64,000 nt of DNA from Nilaparvata lugens (lineage: Eukaryota; Arthropoda; Insecta; Hemiptera; Delphacidae), in assembly GCF_014356525.2 (NCBI RefSeq), contig NC_052510.1, positions 16,974,778-17,038,777 of the forward strand. The letters run 5' to 3'. The notes beneath the pieces are model-generated. The model saw nothing but the letters and a program-made list of their open reading frames with translations, did no database searches and was not told the origin of the DNA. Shown piece by piece: positions 49,101 through 58,940 of this stretch. Position numbers and translations under genes: made by a program. Position 1 is the stretch's first letter; each line of letters starts with the position of its first letter.

Positions 49101-52056
49101 CTGCGGTGGCTCTATTCATGCGTCTCAAGATACCGCTAAGGAATTGCACCTCAAGCGACGACTTTAGCCGCACGACTATAGCCGAACTGTATTAGTTGTC
49201 ATTAGTTGATTATCTTCTATAGTTGAAATTTATAAATAGACTATACAATATTACACAGTAAGATACTACAACTGTTAATGTAGTATTCGCGTGGCTATAA
49301 TCTTAGTCGTCGCTAGGAATTGGATCTTCAACTTAGCGCACTTAGAACCTATAAAGTAAATTCAAATGACAATTAGTGGAACATTTTCTCAAACTGTATT
49401 ATTAGTATTTTAGGTCCATCCAGGAAAATAATTTTTATGATTTCTGCCAACTAATGGTTCCCTAAACATGTTTCTACTCATAAATATTTCAAAATTTTTC
49501 AAAGATAAATTTTTTCAAGATTTCTGAAAGCTAACCGGTAGGCTAAATATGTTTCTATTCATAAATTATTCGACACTTTCTTGAAAATGGAATTATATCT
49601 CAGGTTGTTTTCTAAAGCTGCTCGAATCAATGAAATAGTTTTTGTTCAACAATGAACCAGTGAATTGTCCATTGAACAGAGAAGATTATGAATAAACATA
49701 GTTTCATTTTATTTTAATAATAATTAAATTTAGAACTTATCGAAACATCACAACAAATATTATCCTTAATGGTTGTATTCCTATGGCTGTCATAGGGAAG
49801 CATCCTGATTTGTAGGCGACTACTTGATTAAATTGTAGATTCCATCGTATTAGACTTGGAACAATAATTGTTGAATATTAGTTGTCAATATTAGCTATGT
49901 ATTGTAATATCATCTACTGTGTCTTTTAATGAATGAATGAATAATAATATGTTTCAGTCAACTAAGCCAAGATCGTATGCTCGGTCAGCTCTCACAATGT
50001 GAGTACACCTTTTCAAAATGTCGTCTACTGTCCACTATGTGCGATGCTGAACTAGAGAACTACAAAAACCTGTCGACGCAGATCGCCAGCGACATAGAGA
50101 AAGCCAAGGAGGAGATAGAAACGACCAAGACCAAGTTCAAGGAAGCGAAAACTATTCGCAAGAACCGGGTCGAGTATGAAGTGCTGGCGAAAATCATCAA
50201 CGAGCAGCCTGATAGAAAGCAGACTTGTGAAGTTCTGTCGCAGATTCAGAAAGAACTCAGAAATTTGGAAGTAAGTACTTCTTTCATCGTCTGTTTTCAA
50301 ATTTGAAAAGTTATTTCAAATAGAGGATGACAGTATCTCCATTACTTGCATGGAATTTCCAAAGCTCCATTTCCAATGATATTCCAGGCAAGAAATACTC
50401 AAAAAGAGGTATAGGGGGAAGTATTTAGAACTTAATTTCTGACCCCGCAGTGCAACTTGGAATAGTCAGGGATGAACCTATCTAAAGTCCCCACCCCTAG
50501 CCTTTGTGCTAAAAGGGTGAGGGTGGTTTTAAAATGATACAAAGTTTTGGTTTTTCACATGAATTTTTAAAACTTGCAACTCTCGGATATGGCAATCATA
50601 TAGATACAAAATTAAAGCTTACTAAATTTACAACAGTTTATGAAAAGCACGTAGATTTTACGTGAAATATCGTGAAAGTATTACTTATATTTCTCTATAC
50701 ATGCACAAAACCAAGTTAATAATAATTAGAATATAATCAATTGAATTAAAACAAAACTGTTTCTCTCACAATTAGCATTAACATATTAGAAAAGGAAAAC
50801 TGAAATATTCTTGATTAACCAGGTGAATTTGAAGATAGAAAAATTACCAACTCAGAGTTTTCTGGAAATTTCTAAATTACTAATAAACCTCTATCCTTTG
50901 TCCAATTATTAGTTGTTCGAAACCGGTCGTGTCTGTTGGATAATGTTATGTAATGATCAAGCAGGCAGTGTGAGCCGATCTAGTGTGTGGATGTGTTCAA
51001 TGTGTTGTCGTTGTAATGAGTTGACATTAAAGGCGAATACATTATTTTCAATATGCAACTTGTTGTATTATTTGTTTTATAATAACTAGTAGTTCAGTGA
51101 ACAGTAGACCTCACGCAGTATTCTCATCCACAAGTACCTGATTGAAACTATAGACCTTAATTATGGAAATACAGCAATAGACTGGCTTCTCCACACATCT
51201 GTGTAATCACTTGTCAGCTGATTTATAATGAATAATTCTATAGTCTGATTTTTACTCTAATATTGGCGTATGAAGGAGGCTCCTTTTTCCTTTTATATTA
51301 TCCTTGAAATGCAAAATTTCCAAAAACCTTGTATATACGTCGACGCGCAATTAAAAAAGGAACATACCTGTCAAATTTCATGAAAATTTATTACCGCGTT
51401 TCGCCGTAAATGCGCAACATATAAACATTCAAACATTTAAACATTAAGAGAAATGCCAAACCATCGACTTGAATCTTAGACCTCACTTCGCTCGGTCAAT
51501 TAACTGATAGTTACACTGGTAATAAAAATAAAACAATAAGTTGCATATTGAAAATAATGTATTCGCCTTTAATGGCAACTAATTAGAACGACAACACATT
51601 GAACACATCCACACACTAGATCGGCTCACATTGCCTGCTTGATCATTACATAATATTATCCAACAACAAATAATACAACAGTGTCTTCAAAAAAAAAAAT
51701 ATATATATATATATTAAAGGGTAATAGTGATTTTATAAAAACTTTAGTTGAATATAGTAATGTAATTTTTTTGGCTTAATTCAATACTTGTTCATTTTTA
51801 GTTGCTGTTACAGTAAAGCTGGGTTTAGTCTCCATCTTCCTTTTAAACCTGGCTTAATTTCTCGCTGTAACTATCTTCCAGAGTTGTAATGATTGGTTTT
51901 CGCAAATTACAGGAAACGAAGGCTCAGTTGGATAAGAAATGGGACCTGCGAAGAAAACAATTTCACGTTCTTGTCAGTTCAATCCACCAACTCCAAGGAC
52001 TTCTTGATGAGACTGAAAGTGATGACGGCTCCATTACTAGTATGGACTGGGTTTAA
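34154..52056 (+). CDS. THOC7: THO complex subunit 7 (THOC7)
   Basis: Subunit of the nuclear THO/TREX complex, which couples transcription to mRNA export. Exons: a 10-nt first coding exon ATGACTGATG present in three copies (34154-34163, 35319-35328, 36973-36982), then 40848-40971, 49958-50270 and 51913-52056. Phases match and any one of the three first exons gives 196 residues, close to human THOC7. Exon 2 starts with EEVIRRRLLIDGDGTGDDRR and FIKWCN. Exon 3 is a long helical, coiled-coil-prone stretch containing GQLSQCEYTFSKCRLLSTMC and IRKNRVEYEVLAKIINEQPD. Exon 4 has DLRRKQFHVLVSSIHQLQ. These are the conserved THOC7 blocks. The acidic tail (DETESDDGS) ends in MDWV. Introns 1 and 2 are swollen by repeats to between 4 and 9 kb. 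An aataaa lies 115 nt after the stop. Confidence 0.93.
35191..36096 (+). repeat. THOC7 first-exon block, copy b, with SINE
   Basis: The copy carries the same leader as copy a, ATGACTGATG at 35319-35328 with donor gtaagt, and then about 750 bp of intron including a poly(A) run and a SINE, ending near cagaaaacattg. From about 35278 onward it is duplicated at 36930-37784. Confidence 0.8.
35741..35999 (+). mobile_element. tRNA-derived SINE, family 2, copy 2
   Basis: It starts ggagtgatccgtggtctagt; box B-like gggttcaaaccc. Flanked by the exact 10-mer tacaatttaa on both sides (35731-35740 and 36000-36009), a clear target-site duplication. Confidence 0.88.
36097..36262. repeat. Foldback repeat rich in gagcatttgctca
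   Basis: The near-palindromic word gagcatttgctca and variants occur several times on both strands, bounded by tatgaataaagttgagca on the left and tgaataaactagagca on the right. A 13-mer tcaaatgggacaa is then repeated at the junction with the following LINE fragment. It may be a MITE; boundaries are approximate. Confidence 0.5.
36263..36929 (+). mobile_element. 5'-truncated CR1/Jockey-type LINE, C-terminal RT fragment
   Basis: A 203-codon open frame (36265-36876) covers the region after the RT catalytic core: KWDKHINLSITRIRKLLYKF, LRYVIIIWGATN, LYKLQKRILKIIGF and the LINE C-terminus IYNSIPSYIREEFNRHRFKK. No FADD motif or endonuclease is present. The 3' UTR ends near 36929 where copy c of the THOC7 block begins. 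Confidence 0.8.
36930..37784 (+). repeat. THOC7 first-exon block, copy c, with SINE
   Basis: It starts at ataacgttttttaatattga, holds ATGACTGATG at 36973-36982 with donor gtgagt, and parallels 35278-36096 including the SINE and its flanks. It carries about 95 bp more than copy b after catttggccca (a stretch with ttatacatggttgatctcg). It lacks the upstream leader of copies a and b because a LINE fragment abuts it. Confidence 0.8.
37457..37708 (+). mobile_element. tRNA-derived SINE, family 2, copy 3
   Basis: Same element as 35741-35999, flanked by tacaatttga (37447-37456) and tacaatttaa (37709-37718). The shared insertion site shows it was copied by the segmental duplication rather than inserted independently. 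Confidence 0.88.
37850..39030 (-). mobile_element. Decayed non-LTR retrotransposon, RT to C-terminus
   Basis: Minus-strand frames, broken by frameshifts and stops, give LDNGLPQGSVLAPLLFNFYV (RT motif before the catalytic loop), a frameshifted GYLHMQM in place of GYADD, then ELPRRIWVALNRILNMGD and a Cys/His-containing C-terminus around TSYLNVRDVPTR. An A/T-rich run near 37870 is probably its tail. Confidence 0.75.
39045..39220 (-). mobile_element. C-terminal fragment of a second LINE
   Basis: Minus-strand translation gives TTTRRRNDINLPHARLTRQH and STQVFNIMPVYFRE, a typical CR1/Jockey C-terminal end. It lies upstream of the RT fragment 37850-39030 in the same orientation, the reverse of the normal order, so it is a separate insertion or a rearrangement. 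Confidence 0.6.
39564..39657. mobile_element. 94-bp MITE
   Basis: Perfect 19-bp inverted termini cgaaaatcccaattaaatg (39564-39582) and catttaattgggattttcg (39639-39657). ttaat lies just outside both ends (one base apart on the right), a possible target duplication. Confidence 0.75.
39658..40847. other. THOC7 intron 1, nothing recognised
   Basis: Plus-strand ORFs at 39712-39927 and 39789-40208 overlap and show no family motif. They are less AT-rich than their surroundings, so may derive from a mobile element, but I cannot assign them. Confidence 0.4.
41094..41347. mobile_element. MITE with internal tandem duplication
   Basis: Termini agctgcgttcacaccaaaat and (reverse complement) agctttggtttacaccaaag are inverted repeats. 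Inside, a unit starting attattaacaaatgttaata and ending gaacttgacaaac is repeated directly, and its attctattagattgaac is repeated inverted near 41275-41300. It lies in THOC7 intron 2. Confidence 0.7.
41595..42156. repeat. Long foldback (palindromic) element
   Basis: The left arm starts aaggctgtgcaaaggctaaa at 41595 and reads through ctatcaaaatgaaaaag and gatatgagcgcctaaagttt; the complement of those phrases follows in reverse order from about 41940 to 42156. The centre lies near 41900. The outer part of the right arm is missing here but present at 48777-48955. Confidence 0.75.
42287..43915 (-). mobile_element. 5'-truncated RTE-type LINE with 14-bp target-site duplication
   Basis: Minus-strand frames at 43919-43695, 43618-42956 and 42943-42311, separated by frameshifts, give AALKNNKAPGEDGILSEMIK, ENYRGISLLSIAYKAFTNIL, GGFRKGRSTVDQIF, FVDYKRAFDSLYRR, GVRQGDALSALLFN and VCGYADDLVIVARA (catalytic YADD). 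The C-terminus follows with SYGSETWVLTAGD and RIRWMGHMVRM. The 3' end is a (TAAG) microsatellite. The 14-mer ccacaatttccagt flanks both ends (42273-42286, 43916-43929). The endonuclease half is absent. Confidence 0.9.
43930..45200. other. THOC7 intron 2, no gene seen
   Basis: The stretch lies between two LINEs. Apart from a small palindromic insertion at 44071-44123 nothing was recognised; the short ORFs show no family motif. Confidence 0.5.
44071..44123. repeat. 27-bp palindromic insertion between 13-bp direct repeats
   Basis: tgctgtcaaccaa occurs at 44071-44083 and again at 44111-44123. Between them, 44084-44110 is largely a palindrome: gtacctagaa, a 4-bp loop tgta, and ttctaggtac. Confidence 0.75.
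45201..48560 (-). mobile_element. RTE-type LINE with intact 906-codon ORF lacking most of its endonuclease
   Basis: ORF 47953-45233 (minus). Residues 1-70 are coiled coil (MSQIEEKLDRILDKLEKL). Residues about 75-160 resemble an ORF1-like RRM segment (RKFNLLIYGVQ, APVLVKLNS). At about 160-165 the chain passes directly to the very end of an APE endonuclease (DKWTWKSPIGGLHEIDYFMV, YDSDHRML at about 206-213). The RT follows: KKGKAPGDDGITGEAV, ENYRPITLPSVLYKLF, AGFRPGYSTIDHLQ, LVDYQKAFDSV, LKQGCPLSPILFNCCLDYIF and catalytic FADD at about 663-666. The C-terminus has TILYGSQTWALTE and WAGHVARMDE. The catalytic N-terminal two thirds of the endonuclease are missing without breaking the frame. The pyrimidine-rich stretch 48100-48400 is probably its 5' UTR. 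Confidence 0.88.
48568..48955. repeat. Second right arm of the foldback element
   Basis: The part 48568-48776 is almost identical to 41950-42156, and the sequence then continues to cctttgcacagccttaaagc, the complement of the left terminus at 41595. A short segment (gatatacaaatcgaaaaact... to gtttagcct) is repeated directly. The block between the two right-arm copies is about 6.4 kb of LINE material. Confidence 0.75.
49154..49314. mobile_element. Hairpin MITE, about 160 bp
   Basis: Left terminus agcgacgactttagccgcac and right terminus gtggctataatcttagtcgt with cgct are imperfect inverted repeats around an AT-rich core. The flanks read accgctaaggaattgcacctca and ctaggaattggat. It is in THOC7 intron 2. 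Confidence 0.6.
50935..51664. repeat. Large inverted repeat, arms of about 130 bp
   Basis: Left arm 50935-51064 (gttggataatgttatgtaat ... aatatgcaact) pairs with right arm 51535-51664 with only a few mismatches. The 470-bp loop carries the mixed phrase accgcgtttcgccgtaaatg and a run ending cacttcgctcggtcaatta, which looks like another repeat. It occupies THOC7 intron 3. A foldback transposon or a nested repeat pair are both possible. Confidence 0.75.
51683..51714. repeat. A-run and AT microsatellite
   Basis: A run of A followed by (AT) repeats, to the right of the inverted repeat; possibly the tail of a retroposed element. Confidence 0.6.
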
Positions 52057-52170
52057 CAATTATTATATTTATTTGTTTCCAACTTGAGCCAGTTATCCTC
52101 TCAATACAATTACTTAAATATAGCAATATCTATTCTCAACGTTGGTTTTGTAAAATTATCGCTCAAGAAA

Positions 52171-52176
52171 AATAAA
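52171..52176 (+). terminator. THOC7 poly(A) signal
   Basis: Canonical aataaa 115 nt after the THOC7 stop codon. Confidence 0.6.
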
Positions 52177-52199
52177 ATTATGATTCATATTGAATGAAG

Positions 52200-54780
52200 T
52201 ATAAAAAATTGATTTGTATAATGTGTTATTGATTTGTGCTATTAGAAAGTTCATACTTACATTTTATTCAAAATACTCTTTCATTTACTTGAATCCATTG
52301 GTCCAATTCTACGTATGAGACGGTACTCTTTCTCATTGTATCGTGATAAACTACAAAAATATTGTGTTATTTAGAAAATATTTCAAGTCATAATATGAAG
52401 AAATTAAGTTCTCTCGTATTAATTCACAATACTTTATTTGATTTCTCAATTTTTATTGGAGGCGAGACTGTGTTTTTTGAGAATTCAAGTAGGTTGGAAG
52501 CTTCCAAAAACCATAATTTCATTCATTATAATTTGGATCTTGGGACAGAAGTACTTTTTTCGCTACTCTCTATTCCTCCATGGTTCAAGAGATAGAGCAT
52601 CTCATAAGTTTCAATCTTGGTCACTAGCTCTTCTGTGGCTTTCAAGTGCGCAAACACGGCAATGATTATCATTTTTTTTCTCTAGGAAATTAACTGTTTC
52701 TCAGTGGAGAATTTCAATTTTTCTTTATCTTTCTCGATTTAGATGTCTGAAACCTAGTTTTTCAACGTTCAAATGTTTATCATAACATTGAGTATGAGAT
52801 TTACATCATTGTCTGAAACCTTGTTTCTCAACGTTCAAATAATGTTCATCATATAATAACAGTGAGTATGAGATCCACATCAAATTGCTGACATTGTATC
52901 AGCAATGAGAAGCGTTGGTTACATCAATAAGGAATACTGACAGTTTATAGTGAATCTCAATTTGGGTGATTATTCTTAACACTATAATAAAACATATATT
53001 TTTAGTATTATAGAAACTGTTTTTTTCTAATTTGAACTAAAACTACCATGTAAAAGTAGATGAAGGCTGCAGTGTACAAGCAATAGTAGGCCTATTTTAC
53101 TACTTGGATCAGCAGGAGTTTTACAACTGATGATCCACCCCGGGCTGCAGAACTTGCTCATTAACTATTGTTATGATTTTGAAAAATGCAACTTCTATAG
53201 TTTTATGTGGAGCAATAGAACTCTATAGTTCACTCCATATTGGTAAATGAGTCAGAACCCAAAATTCAAGACGAGATAGCTGAAATCATGTTACAATTTG
53301 TTTTTTAGAAACTTTCATTGTTATCGTAGCCTAGGTACTATATCTTCAAAAATGACAAAGGAGTGAGTCAATTTCGTTGGCCAATAAACTTGATGTGTAT
53401 TCATGTTAAAAAAAATATTTCTTGAAAATTTGAAGTTGATTGATAAAGTGATTGTAGGCCATATAATAAACCCATGTCAACCCCTACAACAAGGACAAAG
53501 TCAGGTCCACTTCCAGACACTGTCAAACCAATCTCTGGTCATGACTGAGGAGAGAATAAGTATATAATAAAAACGGACTTCTTCAAGGCTCAGTAAAAAC
53601 TCATTTCGCTCATTCAATAATCAATCAAAAGACAGTATTCTTTGCATTCGAATAGAAATGATAGAGTAATGTAAAATTATACATGAAGACTCGACCGAGC
53701 TCCACAGGTAGTTTTTTACTACTTGGATCGTCATCATTTTACTGATGGAAATGAACTGTGCTATGTTAAGTTAGGCTTCAGTTAATTTACTGTTCCTGTG
53801 CTCAATTTTATGTAGTTCAGCAATATTTAGATGCTTTCTACAATGACCAGCGATCGCCGACAGATTTCGTGCAATAAAATAAAACACTCATCTATTTATA
53901 AAAGCAGATCAGCACAAATTTCCTGCTCGAAAAGCAGGAATAGTTGATTAGGTAGGCTTAGTAGGTTTACAGTAGTAAAAATAATCTAGCTCTACAGAGT
54001 ATCGCTATTAATTCATTTGGCCTATATCTATTATAGTTGAAGGGAATAAACTATCAAACCAGCAAGATTGTAAATCCGCTATGATTCCCAGATTCAATTG
54101 ATGACTCTTCTACTAACGATATATTATTCCTACATTAACGATATCTGCAATATGATTATATTAATGTAAGTTGACTAATAGAAGCGTTAGTCGAATGACA
54201 ATTATTAGACTTAGTCTAATATAGATTGATTTTCATTATTCTCTCAATCCAATAATATTTTCTTACTCCCGCCATCCTAAGTTTTTTAGATGCAATTATT
54301 TCACACTTTTATTAAAAGAAAAATATTTATTCTTCATTTTTTTTAAATTATTAAAAAAACGCATTTTATTCCAATATATAATTATCACTAACGGTCTTTA
54401 AAATAATATTTATTTATTTCATTCATTTTATTTATTATCTATTACGCTCCTTTTTAACATTCAACTATTAGCATTGTAGTTGACATTCCTCCTATTAACA
54501 TTCAACTATAATAATTATAATAGCCTATAAGCTAGTCTGTATTTATGAGTCGGAGAGGTTAATGATGAGTGATTGACTAGCTATAAATGGGTTATTACTT
54601 TACTACTACTAGGCTTAATAATAATGTATAAATACTTATTGAGTCTCTATGCTTATAATATATTACGGTATTGATTCTGAATTGATACAGGTGTGTACGT
54701 ATAGTTATTACGATTGTGTTCAATGTTATATCTTAAGTTTTCTTTAACAAAATAGCATGCCTTGTCTCTCGTATAGATTC
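52200..54780. other. Intergenic, THOC7 to LINE, nothing recognised
   Basis: The two overlapping plus-strand ORFs at 52362-52665 have no family motif. A short direct repeat (tctgaaacct...caacgttcaaat) occurs twice near 52745 and 52812. No exon was seen. Confidence 0.5.
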
Positions 54781-54789
54781 TGAGAGCAC

Positions 54790-57700
54790 CAGGCGGCTCG
54801 GCTTGCTTCTTATGTATTTATACGAGATAAGAGTAATGAGCGATTTTATGGCGCCAATTGATGCGTCTTCAATTGAATGCACGGAGTATGCAGATATTAA
54901 TGATTTTTCTTTAAACTATTCTACATTTAGTTTTTCTGAAAACGGAGACTATGCCGGTTTCTCAGTGATCCACCAAAACATTAGAAGTTATAGAAGAAAT
55001 ATAGATGAGTTTACAATTATTCTACAGAGCCTCAAACATCGTTTTAGTTGCATAATATTGACTGAGGCATGGCTAAATGACGAGAGTGACCTCTTGGAAA
55101 TCCCGGGGTATACGCTCCTCAGGTCTTACAATAGCCTCAACCAGTGCGATGGTGTGGTCGTAAACATCGACTGTGATCTCTCAGTAACTTGCAGAGAGTT
55201 TCAGCTGGGCGGTCTGGCCACCTGTCTATCGATAAACTTTGACTGGGAGGGAACACTCTGTGAAGTCCTTGCGGTGTATCGAAGTCCCAACTCCAGCTTA
55301 CCTCTTTTCTTGAATGCTCTAGATAATTATCTCAAAGAATCAAGGAATGGGGTAATGCAAATACTTGCTGGAGATCTAAACTGCAATATCATGAACGTTG
55401 TCCCAGTTACATAGAGGAAAAATTCATTGACGTGTTGAATGAAGCAGGACTAACAGCATGTATAGACAAGGTGACAAGGCCGGCCAGCAATACTTGCATA
55501 GACAATTTTTTTGTTAAATTGCCACTATCATTTAATGTCTCAGCTGCTATTCTCCAAACTGCTGTGTCCGACCATTATGCCATATGTTTGAGTATTCTAT
55601 CAAATAAGGATGTAAAAACCACAAATAAAAATGAGTATTTCTCAAAGGTAGATTGGACAGGAATTCAAAATGCTCTCTCATTACAGAATTGGGACTCCAT
55701 CTGTGATGAATCTGATGTGAGTGTTGCAACACTCCTTTCTATAGAAACTCTTCAGAATACAATAAAAGTGAATACTAGAAGAATTCATGTAAATGCAAGA
55801 AATAATAAGTTGAAACCTTGAATTAGCATAGGCTTAATCCAATCAATCAGACATAGGGACAAATTAAAAAAGAGATTGAACAAACAACCTTTCAATGCTA
55901 GCCTGAAAAATGAATTTTTACAATACCGTACCGAAATAGATTACACTCCCTGATCAAACAAGCTAAATTCAATTATTATAAAAACAAATTAGACGTAGTC
56001 TCAAACAATCCTAAGAAGTTTTGGTCAACTGAAAATGAAGTTTCTGGTAGACCTAATAAAAAGCTAGCATTTCCGGTCGATGTTTTCGCGCAGGATGGGC
56101 GGACTCAACAGAATGCTACTGATGTTAGCATCAATTTCAATAAGTTTTCGCCTCAGTTGGGAAGAGCTTGGCCGACTCGCTAACTCCTACGGGTGAGCCA
56201 GAAATAAATGATTCCGATCATGCTGTCGAGTCCCTATTTGAATTCCAGCCTGTTACACAAGATGAGCTTAAGAACGTAATCGATAGCATGAGAGGTAATA
56301 GCGCCCCAGGCCACGATAGTATACCTGCTAGGGTAATCAAAGAAAACGTTCACATCCTCCTACACCCTATTCAACATTTGGTAAACTTGAGCTTCCAGGC
56401 AAGTGAATTTCCAGACATTCTGAAAATTTCAAAAGTAATTCCAATTTATAAATCAGGTACAAAAAATAATTACACCAATTATCGTCCCATTTCACTACCC
56501 TATTGTCTATATCCACCTCACAATACGGTTTTCTGAAATCAAAAAATTCTTCTGATGCATTATTTGATTTATTTAAATATATTGCAGATAATATAAAAAC
56601 AAGGAACAAAGTAATTTACCTATCTTGACCTAGCAAAAGCATTTGATTCAGTCGACAGGGAGAAGCTCTTGACAAAACTGGAGATGATGGGTATCATACA
56701 ACCAGCTTTACAGTGGTTCAGGAGCTACCTGAAAGACAGAGTCCAATATGTTCAGATCAATGATAGTATGAGTGGCCTGGAGCAAGTTGATTACGGGGTT
56801 GTTCAGGGGAGTACTCTTGGGCCTATATTCTCTTCCTGTTATATGTTAATAATCGACCACTGCTGAGCATCAAAAGTAAACTTTTTTTATTTGCTGATGA
56901 TACGGCTGTGGTCTCAACTGGTAAATTATGGGACGACGCATACAGGAACGCTACAGCTGAGTTGTCTAGAATTAAGGCCTGGTTCGACCACAACTCTTTG
57001 ACTGTCAATATCAGCAAGACCAAGTAAATGCCTATAGTAACCCGTAATCAGCAAGATCCAGGACACAAAGACCTGAAACTCCACTCTTGTGGGGACTCTA
57101 CTTCAATTTCCTGCAACTGTGAAAACTTAGAAAGAGTTAATCAATATAAGTACCTTGGGATAACAATTGATAACACCTTAAGTTGGAGTCCGCACATCCA
57201 GTTGGTGAAGCAGCGACTTAGAAGGCTACTGTATGCTTTTTCCCAGTTAAGTCAAGTTTTGACTAAGAAGCAGTGTAAGACAGTCTATTACGCATACGTC
57301 CAGTCTCTTATACAGTATGACATACTGGTTTGGGGAGGCCTTCCTGCTACCCTCCTTGAACAGCTTGCGGTGTCGCAGAGACAAATATTATCAAAACTGT
57401 TTTAAATAAGGAATGCCGATATCCAACAGCACAACTTTTTACAGAATTTACAGTTTTAAATGTAAGGCAATTGTACATAAAATCTTTATTGATCTACCTA
57501 AAAACTAATAAACTTAAAATTTTACCAGATATTTTACATACCTATCCTACACGGTATAGAGCTAACTTCGGTTTTGCGACGCCGCAGAAGGTTCATGGAG
57601 TGGAGCTGAGGACACCTTTTTATTTGGCTCAAATGGTCTATCATAATTTGCCCGCTGAGATAAGAACTGATATGGATGAATGCAGTGTGGCTGCATTCAA

Positions 57701-58390
57701 GCGTAAGGTGGAGGGGTGGCTATACCGTCTGGGCTGGGAGTCGTCGGAAAGCCTGCTTCAGTCTGTTTATTGGCACTAAGATCATCTCTCTATTAAATTT
57801 ATAGCTTTTCTTATACATACATAGATTTTAATTTTTGAGAGCTTATAAATTTTTATAACTTACCTTTCTCTCTTTATATTTACCACATACTTTATTTAAT
57901 CGTTTATAGATTTACATATCTTCATACGGTACTATATTCTTTTTAATGCTGGTCACTAGGGAATCGGCTGGTTTCTGTTCCTCGGTAATTTTTTATATGA
58001 GAAGCTATCATTATTTTTTACAATAAGTAAATACAAAATATATTACACTCATGCAATCTCAAGAATTTATTCATATTTCAATTCTCGAATCTGTATTATG
58101 TTACTCTTATCAATCTTTTTCTGTTTATGAAATTTCGTCAATGAACAATGTAATAGGTAATTTAATTTCATAATTATAATACAAACTATCGTATACTTAC
58201 CTTCTTCTTGTTAACAAAGTCGGACATTCTATTACCTATATAATATTATGAATAGACTATTAGCTACCTACTGTAACAGGAACCCACCCCCTACACCCAG
58301 ACAAATAGTCTTGTAGGGGTATTCCAGTAAAACATGCTCTGTATTACAATGTAATCTGTATTTTGTATGGAATAAAGAATATTTGAATTT
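54790..58390 (+). mobile_element. Near full-length but broken CR1/Jockey-type LINE
   Basis: Plus-strand frames in order: endonuclease (54803-55414: SVIHQNIRSYRRNIDEF, IILTEAWLND, LAGDLNCNI) stopped near 55412; its C-terminal part at 55432-55821 (NTCIDNFFV, TAVSDHYAICLS); then RT (56168-56536: GNSAPGHDSIPARVIKEN, NYRPISLP), DLAKAFDSVDREKL, VDYGVVQGSTLGPIFSS, FADDTAVVST near 56890 and the C-terminal LPAEIRTDMDECSVAAFKRK (57471-57779). Each block is separated by a stop or frameshift. The 3' UTR ends at about 58390 with an atttgaatttgag-like tail. Confidence 0.88.
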
Positions 58391-58440
58391 GAGAATTTAA
58401 AAAATGGGACCAGTTCTTAAACTGGTCCATTTTCCATGAA
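58390..58440. repeat. Small hairpin
   Basis: aaaatgggaccagtt pairs with aactggtccatttt around ctta, with one bulge. It lies just right of the LINE end; the role is unknown. Confidence 0.5.
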
Positions 58441-58940
58441 GACAATAAATTGACGAGATGCATATTTCTTTAAGTAATATATAATTATAATATAGCAGTA
58501 AAACTTCTACGGGGGTGCTGGGTGTTACCGATCAAAGAGTAAAAATTAAAAAACTGGCTGTGGCCACGCTGTGGCTGTGGGCTGCCTGATGCCAAATTGA
58601 AATTGAATCACCAAAAATTACTTTGTTTCTCACCAGGAGCGCTAGAATTTTTTTCATGATCACTTGATCAAGCTTTCGATTGTTAATTCGAATAATTTCA
58701 GTAATTTAATAATTTAGGTTTAACAACACAATTTTAGTATTATAAATAGGAAATCCAAATATTGATTGACAATTCTGATCATTATTGAAATGATTCGTAT
58801 AAATGGTTGTCGTAACAAAGAATCGATAAAATGTAACGATTGGGAAGGCTTTGTGAAATTTTACTTTCTTGTTCTTTGTTGCTGCTGTTTGTTTATAAGT
58901 TACTGCGTAGTAAGATCATATTTTAAAATTAAAATAAATC

